A stretch of DNA of 64,000 nt from an unidentified bacterial endosymbiont (lineage in GTDB: Bacteria; Pseudomonadota; Gammaproteobacteria; Enterobacterales; Enterobacteriaceae). The position numbers were made by a program, and so were the translations under genes. Positions 46,965 to 58,850 of this stretch are shown piece after piece. A model generated the notes under the pieces. That model was not told where the DNA came from and made no database searches. It saw nothing but the letters and a program-made list of their open reading frames with translations. The first letter of the stretch is position 1. Every line of letters begins with the position of its first letter. The stretch is taken from contig NZ_OU963893.1 in NCBI RefSeq assembly GCF_918797525.1, positions 1,488,001-1,552,000 on the forward strand. The letters are read 5' to 3'.

Positions 46965-47309
46965 TCAGTGATGGCCGTGACCGTGTCCATGACCTTTACC
47001 GTGACCCCAGCCGCCCCGGCGGTCATCACGGTCGCTCCAGCCTTCGCGGTAGCCGCGCTCGTAGGCTCTACGATTGTCCCAACCGCGGTGGCGGCCATTG
47101 TCATGCTTCCACCAGCGGTCTTTGCGCCATTCATAATGACGATGCCAGTAATCGCGGTCGCGCCAGCCACCGCCATCCCAGTAGTTACCATAATTGTCGC
47201 GATCGCCAATATGCAATTTAATGGATGGCAACAGGGTGATCTCGCCTGCAGTGGCGATTAGCGGGGCCGAAGCCAGCAACACCGCTGCAAGAATCAGTGA
47301 CCTGAACAT
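46965..47309 (-). CDS. ypeC: DUF2502 periplasmic protein YpeC
   Basis: A 114-residue secreted protein matching E. coli YpeC. A signal peptide ([21 protein letters not shown]) is followed by [17 protein letters not shown] and a very Trp/Arg/His-rich mature region with a [13 protein letters not shown] tail that could bind metal. The function is unknown. The ATG at 47309, after AAGGAG, fits the family; the longer frame from 47393 does not. Its place beside mntH is conserved. Confidence 0.92.
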   Translation of the reverse strand: MFRSLILAAVLLASAPLIATAGEITLLPSIKLHIGDRDNYGNYWDGGGWRDRDYWHRHYEWRKDRWWKHDNGRHRGWDNRRAYERGYREGWSDRDDRRGGWGHGKGHGHGHGHH

Positions 47310-47435
47310 ACTCTTCTCCTTCACGACCGGGGCCGATGTGCGGCCTGTTAACTCAATATTACGAATGGGTAAACCATCGTTACATCGCCTCAACTCCTAA
47401 TTCATGAATGAGAGCATTTTTTGCTAAAAAAGAGG

Positions 47436-48434
47436 TTATGTTGGGCTGCTGAGGAGGGATTCTATGGTCGCCAGTTCATCAGCTGAGAAAAGACGATTCT
47501 CCAGCATGCCCGCGGCATCATCAATCTGGGCGGTTTTACTGGCGCCAATCAGCACCGAGGTCACCGCGTCGTGGCGTAAAATCCAGGCCAGTGCCATCTG
47601 CGACAGCTTTTGCCCGCGCTTTTCCGCTACCGCGTTCAGCTTGCGCACTTTTTCCAGCCTCTCTTCGGTTATCTGATCGGGATTCAGGAATTTACTGCCG
47701 CTGGCGGCGCGTGAATCTTCAGGAATACCGTTCAGATAGCGGTTAGTCAGTTGTCCGCCAGCCAGCGGCGAGAAAGGAATACAGCCGACGCCCTGTTCCT
47801 GTAACACTGCCAGCAAACCCTCTTCAGCGCCACGCTCAAACAGGGAATATTTGGGCTGATGGATAAGACACGGCGTACCGAGATCGTTCAGTATCTCAAT
47901 AGCCTCACGCGTCCGTTCCGCAGGGTAATTAGATAAGCCCACGTACAGCGCTTTACCCTGTCGCACGATATGATCCAGCGCTTTCATCGTCTCCTGCAGC
48001 GGCGTTTGCGGGTCAGGACGATGATGATAAAAGATGTCGACATATTCCAGCCCCATGCGGCTGAGGCTCCTGTCCAGGCTTGAGATCAGGTATTTGCGCG
48101 AACCCCAGTCCCCGTATGGGCCATCCCACATGGTATAGCCCGCTTTAGTGGAGATGATCAGCTCATCGCGCCAGGGGAGAAAATCTTCCTGCAAAATGCG
48201 CCCGAAGTTACGTTCGGCTGATCCTGGAGGCGGGCCATAGTTGTTGGCAAGGTCAAAATGAGTAATACCCAAATCGAAAGCGCGGTGTAAAAGCTGGCGG
48301 CTATTTTCGATAAGCGTGGCGTCGCCAAAATTGTGCCAAAGCCCGAGCGAAACGGCAGGTAATTTTAGCCCGCTCTGTCCACAGCGGCGATATTGCATTG
48401 TCTGATAACGATTCTTGTCTGGCTGATAACCCAT
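47436..48434 (-). CDS. aldo/keto reductase, YghZ/GpR-like
   Basis: A 332-residue aldo/keto reductase most like E. coli YghZ (L-glyceraldehyde 3-phosphate reductase). The catalytic tetrad is visible: Asp in HFDLANNYGPPPG, Tyr in the same motif, Lys in ISTKAGY and His in FYHHRPD. NADPH-binding GASKTAQI lies near the C-terminus. It is about 60% similar by eye rather than orthologous, and lies at a different place from E. coli yghZ, so I leave the symbol blank. It is divergent from ipdC, with a palindromic operator-like site between. Confidence 0.85.
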   Translation of the reverse strand: MGYQPDKNRYQTMQYRRCGQSGLKLPAVSLGLWHNFGDATLIENSRQLLHRAFDLGITHFDLANNYGPPPGSAERNFGRILQEDFLPWRDELIISTKAGYTMWDGPYGDWGSRKYLISSLDRSLSRMGLEYVDIFYHHRPDPQTPLQETMKALDHIVRQGKALYVGLSNYPAERTREAIEILNDLGTPCLIHQPKYSLFERGAEEGLLAVLQEQGVGCIPFSPLAGGQLTNRYLNGIPEDSRAASGSKFLNPDQITEERLEKVRKLNAVAEKRGQKLSQMALAWILRHDAVTSVLIGASKTAQIDDAAGMLENRLFSADELATIESLLSSPT

Positions 48435-48462
48435 TCTCGTAACCTCTGATGCAGAAAAAAAC

Positions 48463-48480
48463 AGTGTATACGTTTACACT
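48463..48480. promoter_or_regulatory. 18-bp operator-like palindrome
   Basis: AGTGTATACGTTTACACT is palindromic with a central CG and one mismatch per arm. The form resembles LacI/GalR-family operators. It lies 29 bases upstream of the aldo/keto reductase start and about 130 upstream of ipdC. No matching regulator gene is nearby. Confidence 0.45.
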
Positions 48481-48542
48481 AACCTGAAGAAATGGAGAAT
48501 AACGCAGCTTTTTTGTAAAGCATTCTTTCCATGCCTGCTTAA

Positions 48543-50270
<1,728 letters not shown>

Positions 50271-51506
50271 CTACCTGTCGTTTTTCCAGGCCAATAGCAT
50301 GGGTTTGCCCGCCAGCAGAAGCCAGGCGGGCAACATCACGATACAGAGTAAGGGAAAAAGTGTGGAGTCGGGCACGACCACGGCGGCCATAAAAAGGCTT
50401 AGCCATGCATCGCGCGTCACTACCAGCACCAGGCCAAGAATCGAACACGAAACGGTGATGGCCGCTGGAACAGCATCGACATGTTCATGTAGCATAAGTC
50501 CCAGCGCTACGCCGATAAATACCGCCGGGAAGATCCGCCCGCCGCGAAAGCCGCACGCCGCCGCCACAACCAGTGCCGCCAGTTTGACCAATGCGAACAG
50601 CAGATAATCGGAAACGCTAAACACCTGGCTGAACGCTAACTGTTGCATCTCGTCCAGCCCTTTAAACAGGGTCACCGTTCCGCCAATAGCACCTAAAACC
50701 CCGAGAATTAAACCCCCGGTCCCCAAAATCAATACCGGATGTTTAAGCTTATGCATCTGACGGTGCAGGCGCGGTAGACACCATACCGCCACCATCCCCA
50801 GCGCAATAGCAATGACCACCACCACCGCGCCGCTGAAAATGTCGGCGACCTGCATCTGGCCGTAGTGGGGCAAGGCGAGGGAGAAATGCGGGTGGAAAAA
50901 CAGGCTGGTGGTCAGGGCGCCTGCTGCCGCGGCCATCAGCGGGGCAAAGAGTTTATCCCATAGTGGTACGTCATTATTACTGGTGAGGGTTTGGGAAAAG
51001 ATCAGTGCTGCCGCGACGGGGGTACCAAATAGCGCGCCGATAGTGCCGGCAGAGGCCAGTATCGTCCAGTCGAGGGCCCCAATCCGGGGGAAAATGCGCG
51101 CGCCAAGAAACACCGCCAGGCCAATATTCACCGCCATGATCGGGTGCTCGGGGCCCAGGCTAACGCCACCCGCCAGCCCCACAATCAATGCGATGATCAA
51201 CCCCGGCAGAGCAGAGGGATTGACCGGCGCGCCAATAAGCGGCTCCTGCGCAGGGTCGGGGCCAGCATGGCCTGGGCTGTAGCGAATCACCATACCCACC
51301 ACTATGCCGGTTAGCGTGAGCATCATAATAATCCACGCCGGAGATTCAGGGCTGAAACCTAAATTTGCAGGAAGGGCAGTCCACAGCATCGTTTGCAGTA
51401 CCGAGGCGACTTTCACCACGACGATAAGCACCAGACTTGAGGCAACGCCAATTATGAGCGCCGGAATTGCCAATAACAGCATAGTTCTGGCTCGCGGATG
51501 GAGCAT
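50271..51506 (-). CDS. yfeO: CLC-family ion channel protein YfeO
   Basis: A 411-residue inner-membrane protein of the voltage-gated chloride channel (CLC) superfamily, matching E. coli YfeO. The selectivity-filter motifs are [10 protein letters not shown] near residue 115 and [14 protein letters not shown] near residue 320. About ten to twelve hydrophobic stretches are present. The ion transported is not established. It is divergent from glk. Confidence 0.94.
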   Translation of the reverse strand: MLHPRARTMLLLAIPALIIGVASSLVLIVVVKVASVLQTMLWTALPANLGFSPESPAWIIMMLTLTGIVVGMVIRYSPGHAGPDPAQEPLIGAPVNPSALPGLIIALIVGLAGGVSLGPEHPIMAVNIGLAVFLGARIFPRIGALDWTILASAGTIGALFGTPVAAALIFSQTLTSNNDVPLWDKLFAPLMAAAAGALTTSLFFHPHFSLALPHYGQMQVADIFSGAVVVVIAIALGMVAVWCLPRLHRQMHKLKHPVLILGTGGLILGVLGAIGGTVTLFKGLDEMQQLAFSQVFSVSDYLLFALVKLAALVVAAACGFRGGRIFPAVFIGVALGLMLHEHVDAVPAAITVSCSILGLVLVVTRDAWLSLFMAAVVVPDSTLFPLLCIVMLPAWLLLAGKPMLLAWKNDR

Positions 51507-51711
51507 GATGATTTCCTTGTAAAAAATGCTATGTCATTACTTTGCACAATCAGCATTATGGCAATAGTGCAAAAGGTGCTGAAACGGTAAAGTTATTCTG
51601 TGATGAGGATCGATAATCCAGGGGCATTCACCTTCCGGTCGTTGTTGTTATCACGCCTTGAATTTACAGTGTCTCAAAGATTTATTTTGACTTTAGCGGA
51701 GCAGTTGAAGA

Positions 51712-52677
51712 ATGACAAAGTATGCGTTGGTAGGTGATGTGGGCGGCACGAACGCGCGCCTTGCATTATGCGATGTGAGCAGCGGTGAAATTTCCCAGGC
51801 GAAAACCTATTCCGGGCTGGATTACCCAAGCCTGGAGGCCGTTGTGCGCGTATATCTGGATGAGCATAAGGCCAGCGTTGAAGATGGCTGTATTGCCATT
51901 GCCTGTCCGATAACAGGCGACTGGGTGGCGATGACCAACCACACCTGGGCCTTCTCAATTGCCGAAATGCAAAAAAACCTCGGCTTTGCGCATCTTGAGA
52001 TCATCAATGACTTTACCGCGGTATCGATGGCTATTCCGATGCTCAAGCCAGAGCATCTGATCCAGTTTGGGGGTACTGCGCCCGTTGAAGGTAAGCCGAT
52101 TGCCGTTTACGGGGCCGGCACCGGTCTGGGCGTTTCGCACCTGGTTCACGTTGATAAGCGTTGGGTCAGCCTGCCGGGTGAAGGCGGCCACGTTGACTTC
52201 GCGCCAAATAGCGAAGAAGAGGGCATCATCCTTGAAGAATTACGTTCTGAGATAGGCCACGTGTCTGCCGAGCGTGTCCTCTCCGGCCCGGGGCTGGTGA
52301 ACCTGTATCGGGCGATTGTGAAATCGGACGGACGCCTGCCGGAAAACCTGCAGCCAAAAGATATTACTGAACGTGCGCTGGCGGATAGCTGCACCGACTG
52401 CCGCCGCGCCCTGTCGCTATTTTGTGTGATTATGGGGCGTTTTGGCGGCAACCTGGCGCTTAATCTCAGCACCTTCGGTGGCGTCTATATTGCGGGCGGG
52501 ATCGTACCGCGCTTTCTCGACTTCTTTAAGGCATCCGGTTTTCGCGGCGGTTTTGAAGATAAAGGGCGTTTTCGAAGCTACGTGCAGGATATCCCTGTAT
52601 ACCTGATTGTACACGATAACCCAGGGTTGCTGGGCTCAGGCGCCCATTTGCGCCAGGTGCTGGGTTATATCCTGTGA
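51712..52677 (+). CDS. glk: glucokinase
   Basis: Glk phosphorylates free cytoplasmic glucose to glucose 6-phosphate. The 321 residues match E. coli. The ATP-binding [14 protein letters not shown] opens the protein, followed by the substrate loops [11 protein letters not shown] and [11 protein letters not shown] and by [10 protein letters not shown]. It is divergent from yfeO. Confidence 0.97.
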   Translation: MTKYALVGDVGGTNARLALCDVSSGEISQAKTYSGLDYPSLEAVVRVYLDEHKASVEDGCIAIACPITGDWVAMTNHTWAFSIAEMQKNLGFAHLEIINDFTAVSMAIPMLKPEHLIQFGGTAPVEGKPIAVYGAGTGLGVSHLVHVDKRWVSLPGEGGHVDFAPNSEEEGIILEELRSEIGHVSAERVLSGPGLVNLYRAIVKSDGRLPENLQPKDITERALADSCTDCRRALSLFCVIMGRFGGNLALNLSTFGGVYIAGGIVPRFLDFFKASGFRGGFEDKGRFRSYVQDIPVYLIVHDNPGLLGSGAHLRQVLGYIL

Positions 52678-52680
52678 TCG

Positions 52681-52709
52681 CTCTCCCCTCTGCGAAAGGA
52701 GAGGGGAGA
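52681..52709. repeat. inverted repeat CTCCCCTC/GAGGGGAG after glk
   Basis: CTCTCCCCTCT and GGAGAGGGGAG with a small loop lie between converging glk and ypdB. No T run follows. It resembles the hairpin at 17435-17462, suggesting a dispersed repeat; it may also stop transcription. Confidence 0.6.
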
Positions 52710-52713
52710 CCTT

Positions 52714-53445
52714 TCAAAGGTGCATGAGCTGACGGAATTCTTTGACCTTGCTGCGGCTCACCGGCACCTGAAAATCAAGATCCTTCAGGCGTAAAATGTA
52801 GGTGTTGTTGAACCACGGCTCTATCTCGCGGATCTTAATCAGGTTTACGCAATACGAACGGTGGCAGCGGAAAAAGCGTGCGGCTGGCAGCTTGCTGCAA
52901 AATTCGGTCATGTTCATCGCCATCACGTAAGACTCGCGGCGCGTATAAACAAACGTCATCTTCTCATGCGCTTCGGCGTAGTAGATATCGTTGACGGGCG
53001 TCACAATGATACGTTCATCCTTGACCAGATTAACGGTGTCATTTTCCCGCACGGTAGGGCTGGCATTAGCCGGAACGGCCTGCTGCTGCCAGGCGGTCTC
53101 GAGCTTTTGCAACATGCTGATAATGCGTGATTCCTGATAAGGCTTAAGGATGTAGTCAAAGGCGTCCAGCTCGAAGGCCTCTACGGCATGCTCTTTCCAG
53201 GCGGTAACAAAGACGATAAATGGCTTATGGGCAAACTGATTGATATTTTGCGCCAGCAGCACGCCGTCCAGCGACGGGATGTTGATATCGAGAAAAATGG
53301 CATCGACCCGGTTGTGCTGCAGGAATTTGAGCACGTCCAGGCCATCGTCAAAGGTGCCTGCAATCTCCATCTGGCTGTGCGTATTGATAAGCCAGCTTAG
53401 CTCCTGTTGAGCCAGAATTTCATCTTCTACAATGATGACTTTCAT
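52714..53445 (-). CDS. ypdB: LytTR response regulator YpdB (PyrR)
   Basis: A 243-residue response regulator matching E. coli YpdB. The receiver domain (about 1-120) has the acidic pocket VEDE and phosphoacceptor Asp in DAIFLDINIPSLDG; the C-terminal LytTR DNA-binding domain (about 140-243) carries RCHRSYCVNL and SRSKVKEFRQL. With YpdA it responds to extracellular pyruvate and in E. coli activates yhjX. It lies 13 bases after ypdA; the ypdC gene that follows in E. coli is absent. Confidence 0.96.
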   Translation of the reverse strand: MKVIIVEDEILAQQELSWLINTHSQMEIAGTFDDGLDVLKFLQHNRVDAIFLDINIPSLDGVLLAQNINQFAHKPFIVFVTAWKEHAVEAFELDAFDYILKPYQESRIISMLQKLETAWQQQAVPANASPTVRENDTVNLVKDERIIVTPVNDIYYAEAHEKMTFVYTRRESYVMAMNMTEFCSKLPAARFFRCHRSYCVNLIKIREIEPWFNNTYILRLKDLDFQVPVSRSKVKEFRQLMHL

Positions 53446-53458
53446 CTGTTACTCCGGC

Positions 53459-55156
53459 CTACGGCAGCAAGGATATCGGCGCATGAACGGCAACCCGTTC
53501 ATGCGGAACGTAAAACGCAATTTCAGTTCCCGGCTCAAGGCGACGAATATGCAGCCCCTCGCCGTACAGCAGTTTGACCCGGTGATGCACATTCAACAGG
53601 CCAATTTTATTGCCCGGCATCTCATTGGACTCAACGCGTTCAATCACCTTCGGGTCAATACCATGGCCCGTATCACGCACCGCAATACGAACCCGGTTGC
53701 CGCTCTCGGTTACGCTGATGGTGACCACGCCTTTCCCTTTACACGGCTGTATACCGTGGACAATCGCGTTTTCGACCAGCGGCTGGATCAGCAGGCTCGG
53801 GATCACGCCGTTCACCTCTTCATCAATATCGTAAATCACCGTGAGTTTATCGCCAAAGCGCGCTTGCTCAATCGCAATGTAGTCTTTGATTTGATAAAGC
53901 TCTTTTTTGATGTCTATCTGCTCGTCATCGTTAAGCTCGATGTTGTAGCGCAGATAGCGTGAAAGATTGAAAATCAGCTGGCGCGCGGTGTCCGGATTCA
54001 GGCGAATGGACGAGGAGATCGCATTCAGGGCGTTAAACAGGAAATGGGGATTGATCTTACTTTGTAGCGCGCGCAGCTCCGCCTTATTTGCCATCTCGCG
54101 CAGCTGTTCTGCACGGGACACCTCCAGTTGGGTGGAGATGATTTGCGACAGCCCAATGGCCATCTCCTGCAGCGTGGAGGTTATCTGGTGCGCGTGGCAG
54201 TAGTAAATCTTTAGCGTGCCTGTCACCACGCCTTTCTCCCATAAAGGGATGACCAGCATAGAGTGAATTTCAGGGGTTCGGTGGGCTTCATCGTTGTTTT
54301 TAATAATGATTTTCCCGTAATTGATCGCCTTGCGGGTGGTGGGGCTAATTGTGTCGTCACTGTCACGATAGTTATCTTCCCCGACGCCAACGTAGGCCAG
54401 CACATGGTCAATGTTAGTAATGGCAACGGCATCAGCATGTATATCGCGGCGGATAATATCGCAGACCTGGCGCAGGGATTCGGCGTTTACGTCCCGGAAC
54501 AGCGGTAGCGTTTTGTTGGCAATATCGAGCGCCAGCTTAGCCTGACGCGCGGCGCTGGCCTCTTTTTCCCCCTCGACGCTTTGCACCAGCAGTACGATAA
54601 ATCCGATGCAGACGCTGCCGAGGATCATCGGTACACCGATTTTTGACACAATATCCAGGCCCAGCGCGGTTGTCGGTGCCCAAACCACGACCAGGATCAT
54701 CGTCAGCGTCTCGCACATCATGCCTGCGACGATCCCGGCGCGCCAGTGCTGCTTTTTGGGGATTTTACGGTTAATCCAGCCGGAGAGCCCTCCGGCGATA
54801 ATACTGGTGATAAAGCAGGGGATCGCCGTCACCCCGCCGATATCAATCAGATAACGATGCGTCCCGGCAATCAGGCCTGTAATAATGCCTACCCAGGGGC
54901 CAAATAAAATCCCGCCAGACATCACCGCAATGACACGCACGTTGACCAGCGACCCCTCTACAGGAACGCCGGACCAGGTACTGAACAGGGCAAACAGCGA
55001 AAAGATGGCGGTAACGGCCAGCAACTCTTTTGGCGAATGCGCAGACTTATGCAAAAGCTCGCGGAACAGGCGAATGCGAATGAGGAAGAACAGGCAGATT
55101 AGCATTAATGCCGCGCGATCAAAGACCGCCAGCAGCATAGTGAATATTTCGTGCAC
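53459..55156 (-). CDS. ypdA: pyruvate-sensing histidine kinase YpdA (PyrS)
   Basis: A LytS-type sensor kinase matching E. coli YpdA in length (565 residues). Six N-terminal membrane segments form the 5TM-LYT sensor (about 1-200), followed by a GAF domain, the His-kinase dimerisation block [15 protein letters not shown] with the phospho-histidine, and an ATPase domain ([24 protein letters not shown]). I used the GTG at 55156 ([12 protein letters not shown]), matching the E. coli start; the in-frame ATG at 55183 adds nine residues. It is first in ypdAB and divergent from alaC. Confidence 0.94.
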   Translation of the reverse strand: MHEIFTMLLAVFDRAALMLICLFFLIRIRLFRELLHKSAHSPKELLAVTAIFSLFALFSTWSGVPVEGSLVNVRVIAVMSGGILFGPWVGIITGLIAGTHRYLIDIGGVTAIPCFITSIIAGGLSGWINRKIPKKQHWRAGIVAGMMCETLTMILVVVWAPTTALGLDIVSKIGVPMILGSVCIGFIVLLVQSVEGEKEASAARQAKLALDIANKTLPLFRDVNAESLRQVCDIIRRDIHADAVAITNIDHVLAYVGVGEDNYRDSDDTISPTTRKAINYGKIIIKNNDEAHRTPEIHSMLVIPLWEKGVVTGTLKIYYCHAHQITSTLQEMAIGLSQIISTQLEVSRAEQLREMANKAELRALQSKINPHFLFNALNAISSSIRLNPDTARQLIFNLSRYLRYNIELNDDEQIDIKKELYQIKDYIAIEQARFGDKLTVIYDIDEEVNGVIPSLLIQPLVENAIVHGIQPCKGKGVVTISVTESGNRVRIAVRDTGHGIDPKVIERVESNEMPGNKIGLLNVHHRVKLLYGEGLHIRRLEPGTEIAFYVPHERVAVHAPISLLP

Positions 55157-55540
55157 AAGTGAACCTGGGAAAACGGGAAACAATCATGATAGAAAACCTG
55201 ACGCCTGTTGACCAGCTATCCGTCAGGTTTATCAAATGAGGAAAAACCATAACTTGCAAAGGGGATCGAAAGCGCATTGTCGGTTTATCCCCTTTTTGGC
55301 TGTCGGAGAACAGTCAGGTAACGGATTTGATAGCATTGTGTTAATCAACAAGTATTAAATCAGGCTTACTGCTACATCGCTTCCGCTTTTCTCGGCACCA
55401 GGGGTCCTGTTTTAGCAAGAGATGTTTTTTTCACATTCGCTCTCGACAGCACCTTTTTTTTCAGGTTATTTTCTAAACATGCCGCATCGGTGGCAGCGTC
55501 GCTCGGATGGTCCGGGCGCTCACGTTAATCTGAGGAATCT
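55157..55540. promoter_or_regulatory. ypdA-alaC divergent intergenic region with terminator-like hairpin
   Basis: These 384 bases contain no recognisable gene. AAAGGGGAT (55258-55266) and ATCCCCTTT (55287-55295) make a nine-base stem followed by TT, an intrinsic-terminator shape in the forward direction. A terminator between two divergent genes would imply a short leader or small RNA starting upstream of it; I could not assign either. Confidence 0.4.
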
Positions 55541-56764
55541 ATGGCTGAATTCAGTCCTGAACGTCGTTTTACGCGTATCGATCGTCTCCCCCCTTATGTT
55601 TTCAATATTACAGCGGAACTGAAAATGGCTGCGCGTCGGCGTGGCGAAGATATTATCGATTTCAGCATGGGCAACCCTGACGGCCCAACGCCCGCGCATA
55701 TCGTTGAGAAGCTCTGCACGGTCGCTCAGCGTCCGGATACCCACGGCTACTCAACCTCTCGCGGTATTCCTCGATTACGCCGCGCCATTTCCCGCTGGTA
55801 TCAGGATCGCTACCAGGTGGATATCGATCCTGAAAGCGAAGCCATTGTTACCATTGGCTCGAAAGAGGGGCTGGCCCACCTGATGCTGGCAACTCTTGAT
55901 CATGGCGATACCGTGCTGGTGCCCAACCCAAGTTACCCGATCCATATCTACGGTGCGGTGATTGCTGGTGCGCAGGTGCGTTCCGTGCCGCTGGTGGACG
56001 GTGTCGATTTTTTTAACGAACTGGAACGCGCCATTCGTGAAAGCTACCCAAAACCAAAGATGATGATCCTCGGCTTCCCGTCGAACCCAACGGCGCAGTG
56101 CGTGGAACTGGAATTCTTCGAGAAAGTTGTCGAGCTGGCTAAACGTTACGATGTACTGGTCGTGCACGATCTCGCCTATGCAGACATAGTGTATGACGGC
56201 TGGAAAGCGCCTTCCATTATGGAGGTGCCAGGCGCGCGCGATGTGGCCGTTGAGTTTTTCACCCTCTCGAAAAGCTACAATATGGCAGGCTGGCGTATTG
56301 GTTTTATGGTGGGTAACAAGACGCTGGTCAACGCGCTGGCGCGCATCAAAAGTTACCACGACTACGGTACCTTTACGCCGCTTCAGGTGGCGGCTATTGC
56401 TGCGCTGGAGGGCGACCAGCAGTGCGTCCACGATATTGCCGCGCAGTACAAACGTCGCCGTGATGTGCTGGTGAAAGGCTTACATGAAGCCGACTGGATG
56501 GTGGAAATACCCAGGGCGTCGATGTATGTCTGGGCAAAAATTCCTGAACCGTATGCGGCGATGGGATCGCTGGAATTCGCCAGGAAGCTCCTGCAGGATG
56601 CGAAGGTCTGCGTCTCTCCCGGCATTGGTTTTGGCGAATATGGCGACACGCATGTGCGCTTTGCTTTGATAGAAAACAGCGACCGCATTCGTCAGGCGGT
56701 GAGGGGCATCAAGAGTATGTTCCGGGCCGACGGGCTCCTTTCTGGTAAGAGCACGGTGGAATAG
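55541..56764 (+). CDS. alaC: glutamate-pyruvate aminotransferase AlaC
   Basis: AlaC makes alanine from pyruvate and glutamate. The 407 residues match E. coli AlaC (412), with a slightly different C-terminus. The PLP lysine is in [15 protein letters not shown] near residue 245, and other fold-I aminotransferase marks are [16 protein letters not shown] and [15 protein letters not shown] precedes the ATG. Confidence 0.96.
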   Translation: MAEFSPERRFTRIDRLPPYVFNITAELKMAARRRGEDIIDFSMGNPDGPTPAHIVEKLCTVAQRPDTHGYSTSRGIPRLRRAISRWYQDRYQVDIDPESEAIVTIGSKEGLAHLMLATLDHGDTVLVPNPSYPIHIYGAVIAGAQVRSVPLVDGVDFFNELERAIRESYPKPKMMILGFPSNPTAQCVELEFFEKVVELAKRYDVLVVHDLAYADIVYDGWKAPSIMEVPGARDVAVEFFTLSKSYNMAGWRIGFMVGNKTLVNALARIKSYHDYGTFTPLQVAAIAALEGDQQCVHDIAAQYKRRRDVLVKGLHEADWMVEIPRASMYVWAKIPEPYAAMGSLEFARKLLQDAKVCVSPGIGFGEYGDTHVRFALIENSDRIRQAVRGIKSMFRADGLLSGKSTVE

Positions 56765-56783
56765 CCCCTGTCGTAATAACGCA

Positions 56784-56816
56784 AAAAAAACAGGCGCCAC
56801 GGGTGACGCCTGTTTT
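56784..56816. terminator. bidirectional terminator between alaC and ypdK
   Basis: An A tract, then ACAGGCG and CGCCTGT flanking a ten-base loop, then TTTTT. It can end alaC and ypdK transcription. Confidence 0.85.
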
Positions 56817-56834
56817 TAAACTGTGCTTGCTTCG

Positions 56835-56906
56835 CTAGATCATCAGGGCAAAGGTTCCGGCCCACACCAAAACAATCACCGAAATGCCCATAAAGAAATA
56901 TTTCAC
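56835..56906 (-). CDS. ypdK: small membrane protein YpdK (23 residues)
   Basis: A 23-residue reading frame, MKYFFMGISVIVLVWAGTFA plus LMI, is a single membrane-spanning segment and matches E. coli YpdK. I chose the GTG at 56906, with GGAG eight bases upstream; an ATG two codons earlier is too close to that site. It is in its conserved position between alaC and lpxP, on the lpxP strand. The role is unknown. Confidence 0.9.
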   Translation of the reverse strand: MKYFFMGISVIVLVWAGTFALMI

Positions 56907-57204
56907 GTTCATCGCTCCGCGTATCTAAGGGTACGCACTTAAAAACCGAGTTCACCTGATGATAGAGCTGCAATTGAGCAGTCCACATGCCGCTAATTTC
57001 AGCTCAGAATTCTGTGCTTTCCTGTTGCCAGATGGCGCTAATGTACGCCTAAAAATTAGGGGTGACAAGAGGGGGATTTTTTAAATACTTTCTGATAGTT
57101 ACGAGTGTCGGGGAACGGCGACAGTTTGATTTCAGCGCGCAATAAATCATCGTTGAGCGACGCATTAGCGGAATCGTTATTGAAGGTAATGACAGGTGAT
57201 TGAA
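56907..57204. other. intergenic region between ypdK and lpxP terminator
   Basis: About 300 bases. The part next to ypdK must hold its promoter. I see no further gene, repeat or RNA in the rest. Confidence 0.5.
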
Positions 57205-57233
57205 AAGGTTAGTTTCTTAGGGAAACTAACCTT
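57205..57233 (-). terminator. intrinsic terminator after lpxP
   Basis: AAGGTTAGTTTC and GAAACTAACCTT make a perfect 12-base stem with a five-base loop; read on the reverse strand it is followed by TTCA, a short T tract. It lies 9 bases beyond the lpxP stop. Confidence 0.75.
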
Positions 57234-57242
57234 GTGAAGGGG

Positions 57243-58160
57243 TTAGATATAGAGTGAAGATTCGCCTGGTGGGCGCGTTTTAAAGCGGCGATGCATCCAC
57301 AAATACTGCTCAGGCGCCCGCATAATTTCTTTTTCTATCACTCTATTGATGAATGCGGCGGCTTCACCTTCCTCAGCAGGATAGTTAGCCATCTCAGGTG
57401 AAATATGCAGACGATAGCCGGATTTGTCCGCTTTTCTCACCATCGTCACTGTTAACATTGCTGCCCCTGAGAGACGGGAAATTACAAAGGTACCGTTTGT
57501 TGTCGCAACATTTTTAACCGCAAAGAAAGGGGCAAAGCTGCTGCCTTTACGCCCGTAATCCTGATCAGGCGCAAACCAGACGGCTTCACCTTTTTTCAAG
57601 GCACCCACCATACCGCGCAGGTTATTTCGGCTGATCATGGCTTTATTAGAACGCATACGACCGCGCGTTTGCACCCACTCCATTACCGCGCTGTTATGCG
57701 GGCGATAGGTTGCCATCATCGGCTGACAAATGCCCATTACACGTCCGCCGAGTTCCAGCGACATAAAGTGAACGCCGACAACCATCACGCCACGATTTTG
57801 CGCCTGTGCACGTTTTAAGTTTTCCAGTCCTTCGACATCAAACCATTTACGCACTCGTTCATCAGACCAGAACCAGGCCATACCGGTTTCAAGCAAGGCC
57901 ATACCGATAGATTTGAAATTTTCTGCAATCAGCTTTTCGCGCTGCTGGGCATTGTACTGCGGAAAGCAAAGTTCGAGATTTTTAAGGGCAATAGATTCTC
58001 GCCGCTTAAGGAAAAACCGCGATGCGCTGCCCAGTTTAGAGCCCAGGATACGGATGACAGGGTAAGGAAGCTGAACCAGCAACCAAAGAACCCCAAGACC
58101 AAACCACGTAAACCAGTAACGCGGGTGTAAAAACGCGCGTGTAAATTTGGATTGAGACAA
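57243..58160 (-). CDS. lpxP: lipid A palmitoleoyl acyltransferase LpxP
   Basis: LpxP adds palmitoleate instead of laurate to Kdo2-lipid IVA at low temperature, in the inner membrane. A membrane span (RYWFTWFGLGVLWLLVQLPY) near the start is followed by the LpxL-family acyltransferase motif GVHFMSLELGG (HX4E) and the NNLRG...GKKGEAVW-type blocks. The TTG at 58160 (MSQSKFTRAFLHPRYW) gives 305 residues, close to E. coli (306); a GTG at 58211 would add 17 residues and cannot be excluded. In E. coli lpxP is cold-shock induced through CspA-type sequences and sigma-E. Confidence 0.92.
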   Translation of the reverse strand: MSQSKFTRAFLHPRYWFTWFGLGVLWLLVQLPYPVIRILGSKLGSASRFFLKRRESIALKNLELCFPQYNAQQREKLIAENFKSIGMALLETGMAWFWSDERVRKWFDVEGLENLKRAQAQNRGVMVVGVHFMSLELGGRVMGICQPMMATYRPHNSAVMEWVQTRGRMRSNKAMISRNNLRGMVGALKKGEAVWFAPDQDYGRKGSSFAPFFAVKNVATTNGTFVISRLSGAAMLTVTMVRKADKSGYRLHISPEMANYPAEEGEAAAFINRVIEKEIMRAPEQYLWMHRRFKTRPPGESSLYI

Positions 58161-58850
58161 ATTGTAGAACCTATGTAAAGCCTGTGAAAGTAACGCCTGA
58201 GGCGAAACCACGTGCTAAGTAGACCGTAAGACAAGGTCATGGTTGCAGGCTTTACCGATCTTTACGGCGTTACCTGGCCATTACTGACGTTGGGTGGATA
58301 GCATAATGTAGCATCCTTTATACGGTATGTGCTATCGATCGTTTTTGACTAAAAAAGCGCCAGTCGATGTGATGTTTGATTCCGCTCTGAATTTTCCTCT
58401 CATCCGCCTCTCGCCGTCCGCAGGCTTCCTCAAAGGGAATGTAACAATCACATTTAGCTGGGTATTTTGAAGAATTAAGCATTGATCTAAATCAATAATA
58501 GTGGTGATTTTTAATATTATTCTCAAAGCTTTAGCTTTTTCGCTATAAATATTGGATTTTATGAGGTATGTCAGTGTCTTTTACTGAATGGCCAGAACAA
58601 AATATCATTAACATTTAGAGGAAAATTCTTAAGAAATTTCTTATCAAGGAGGAAAGGTCGGTAAATTTGATCTTGAGTCGACCATTATTCTATCATCGCC
58701 CGGGAATAAGTTTTGTCTGAAAGCGTAAATGGCGACAATAAAGGATGACAAATGGCTGGCAGTTTGCGGAATGAAAAGAGGGTCGGTGACGATCTTTATG
58801 CCGGGCATGTTGGGAGAATATGAATGTGAACGGACTGCGGTACTAAGAAC
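58161..58850. other. AT-rich region between lpxP and tssL
   Basis: About 690 bases with no recognised gene. It is the left junction of the accessory zone. A 41-codon frame at 58729-58854 (MATIKDDKWLAVCG ...) ends in a TGA that overlaps the tssL ATG, but it has no ribosome binding site or known relative. The lpxP promoter must lie near the left end. Confidence 0.5.
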
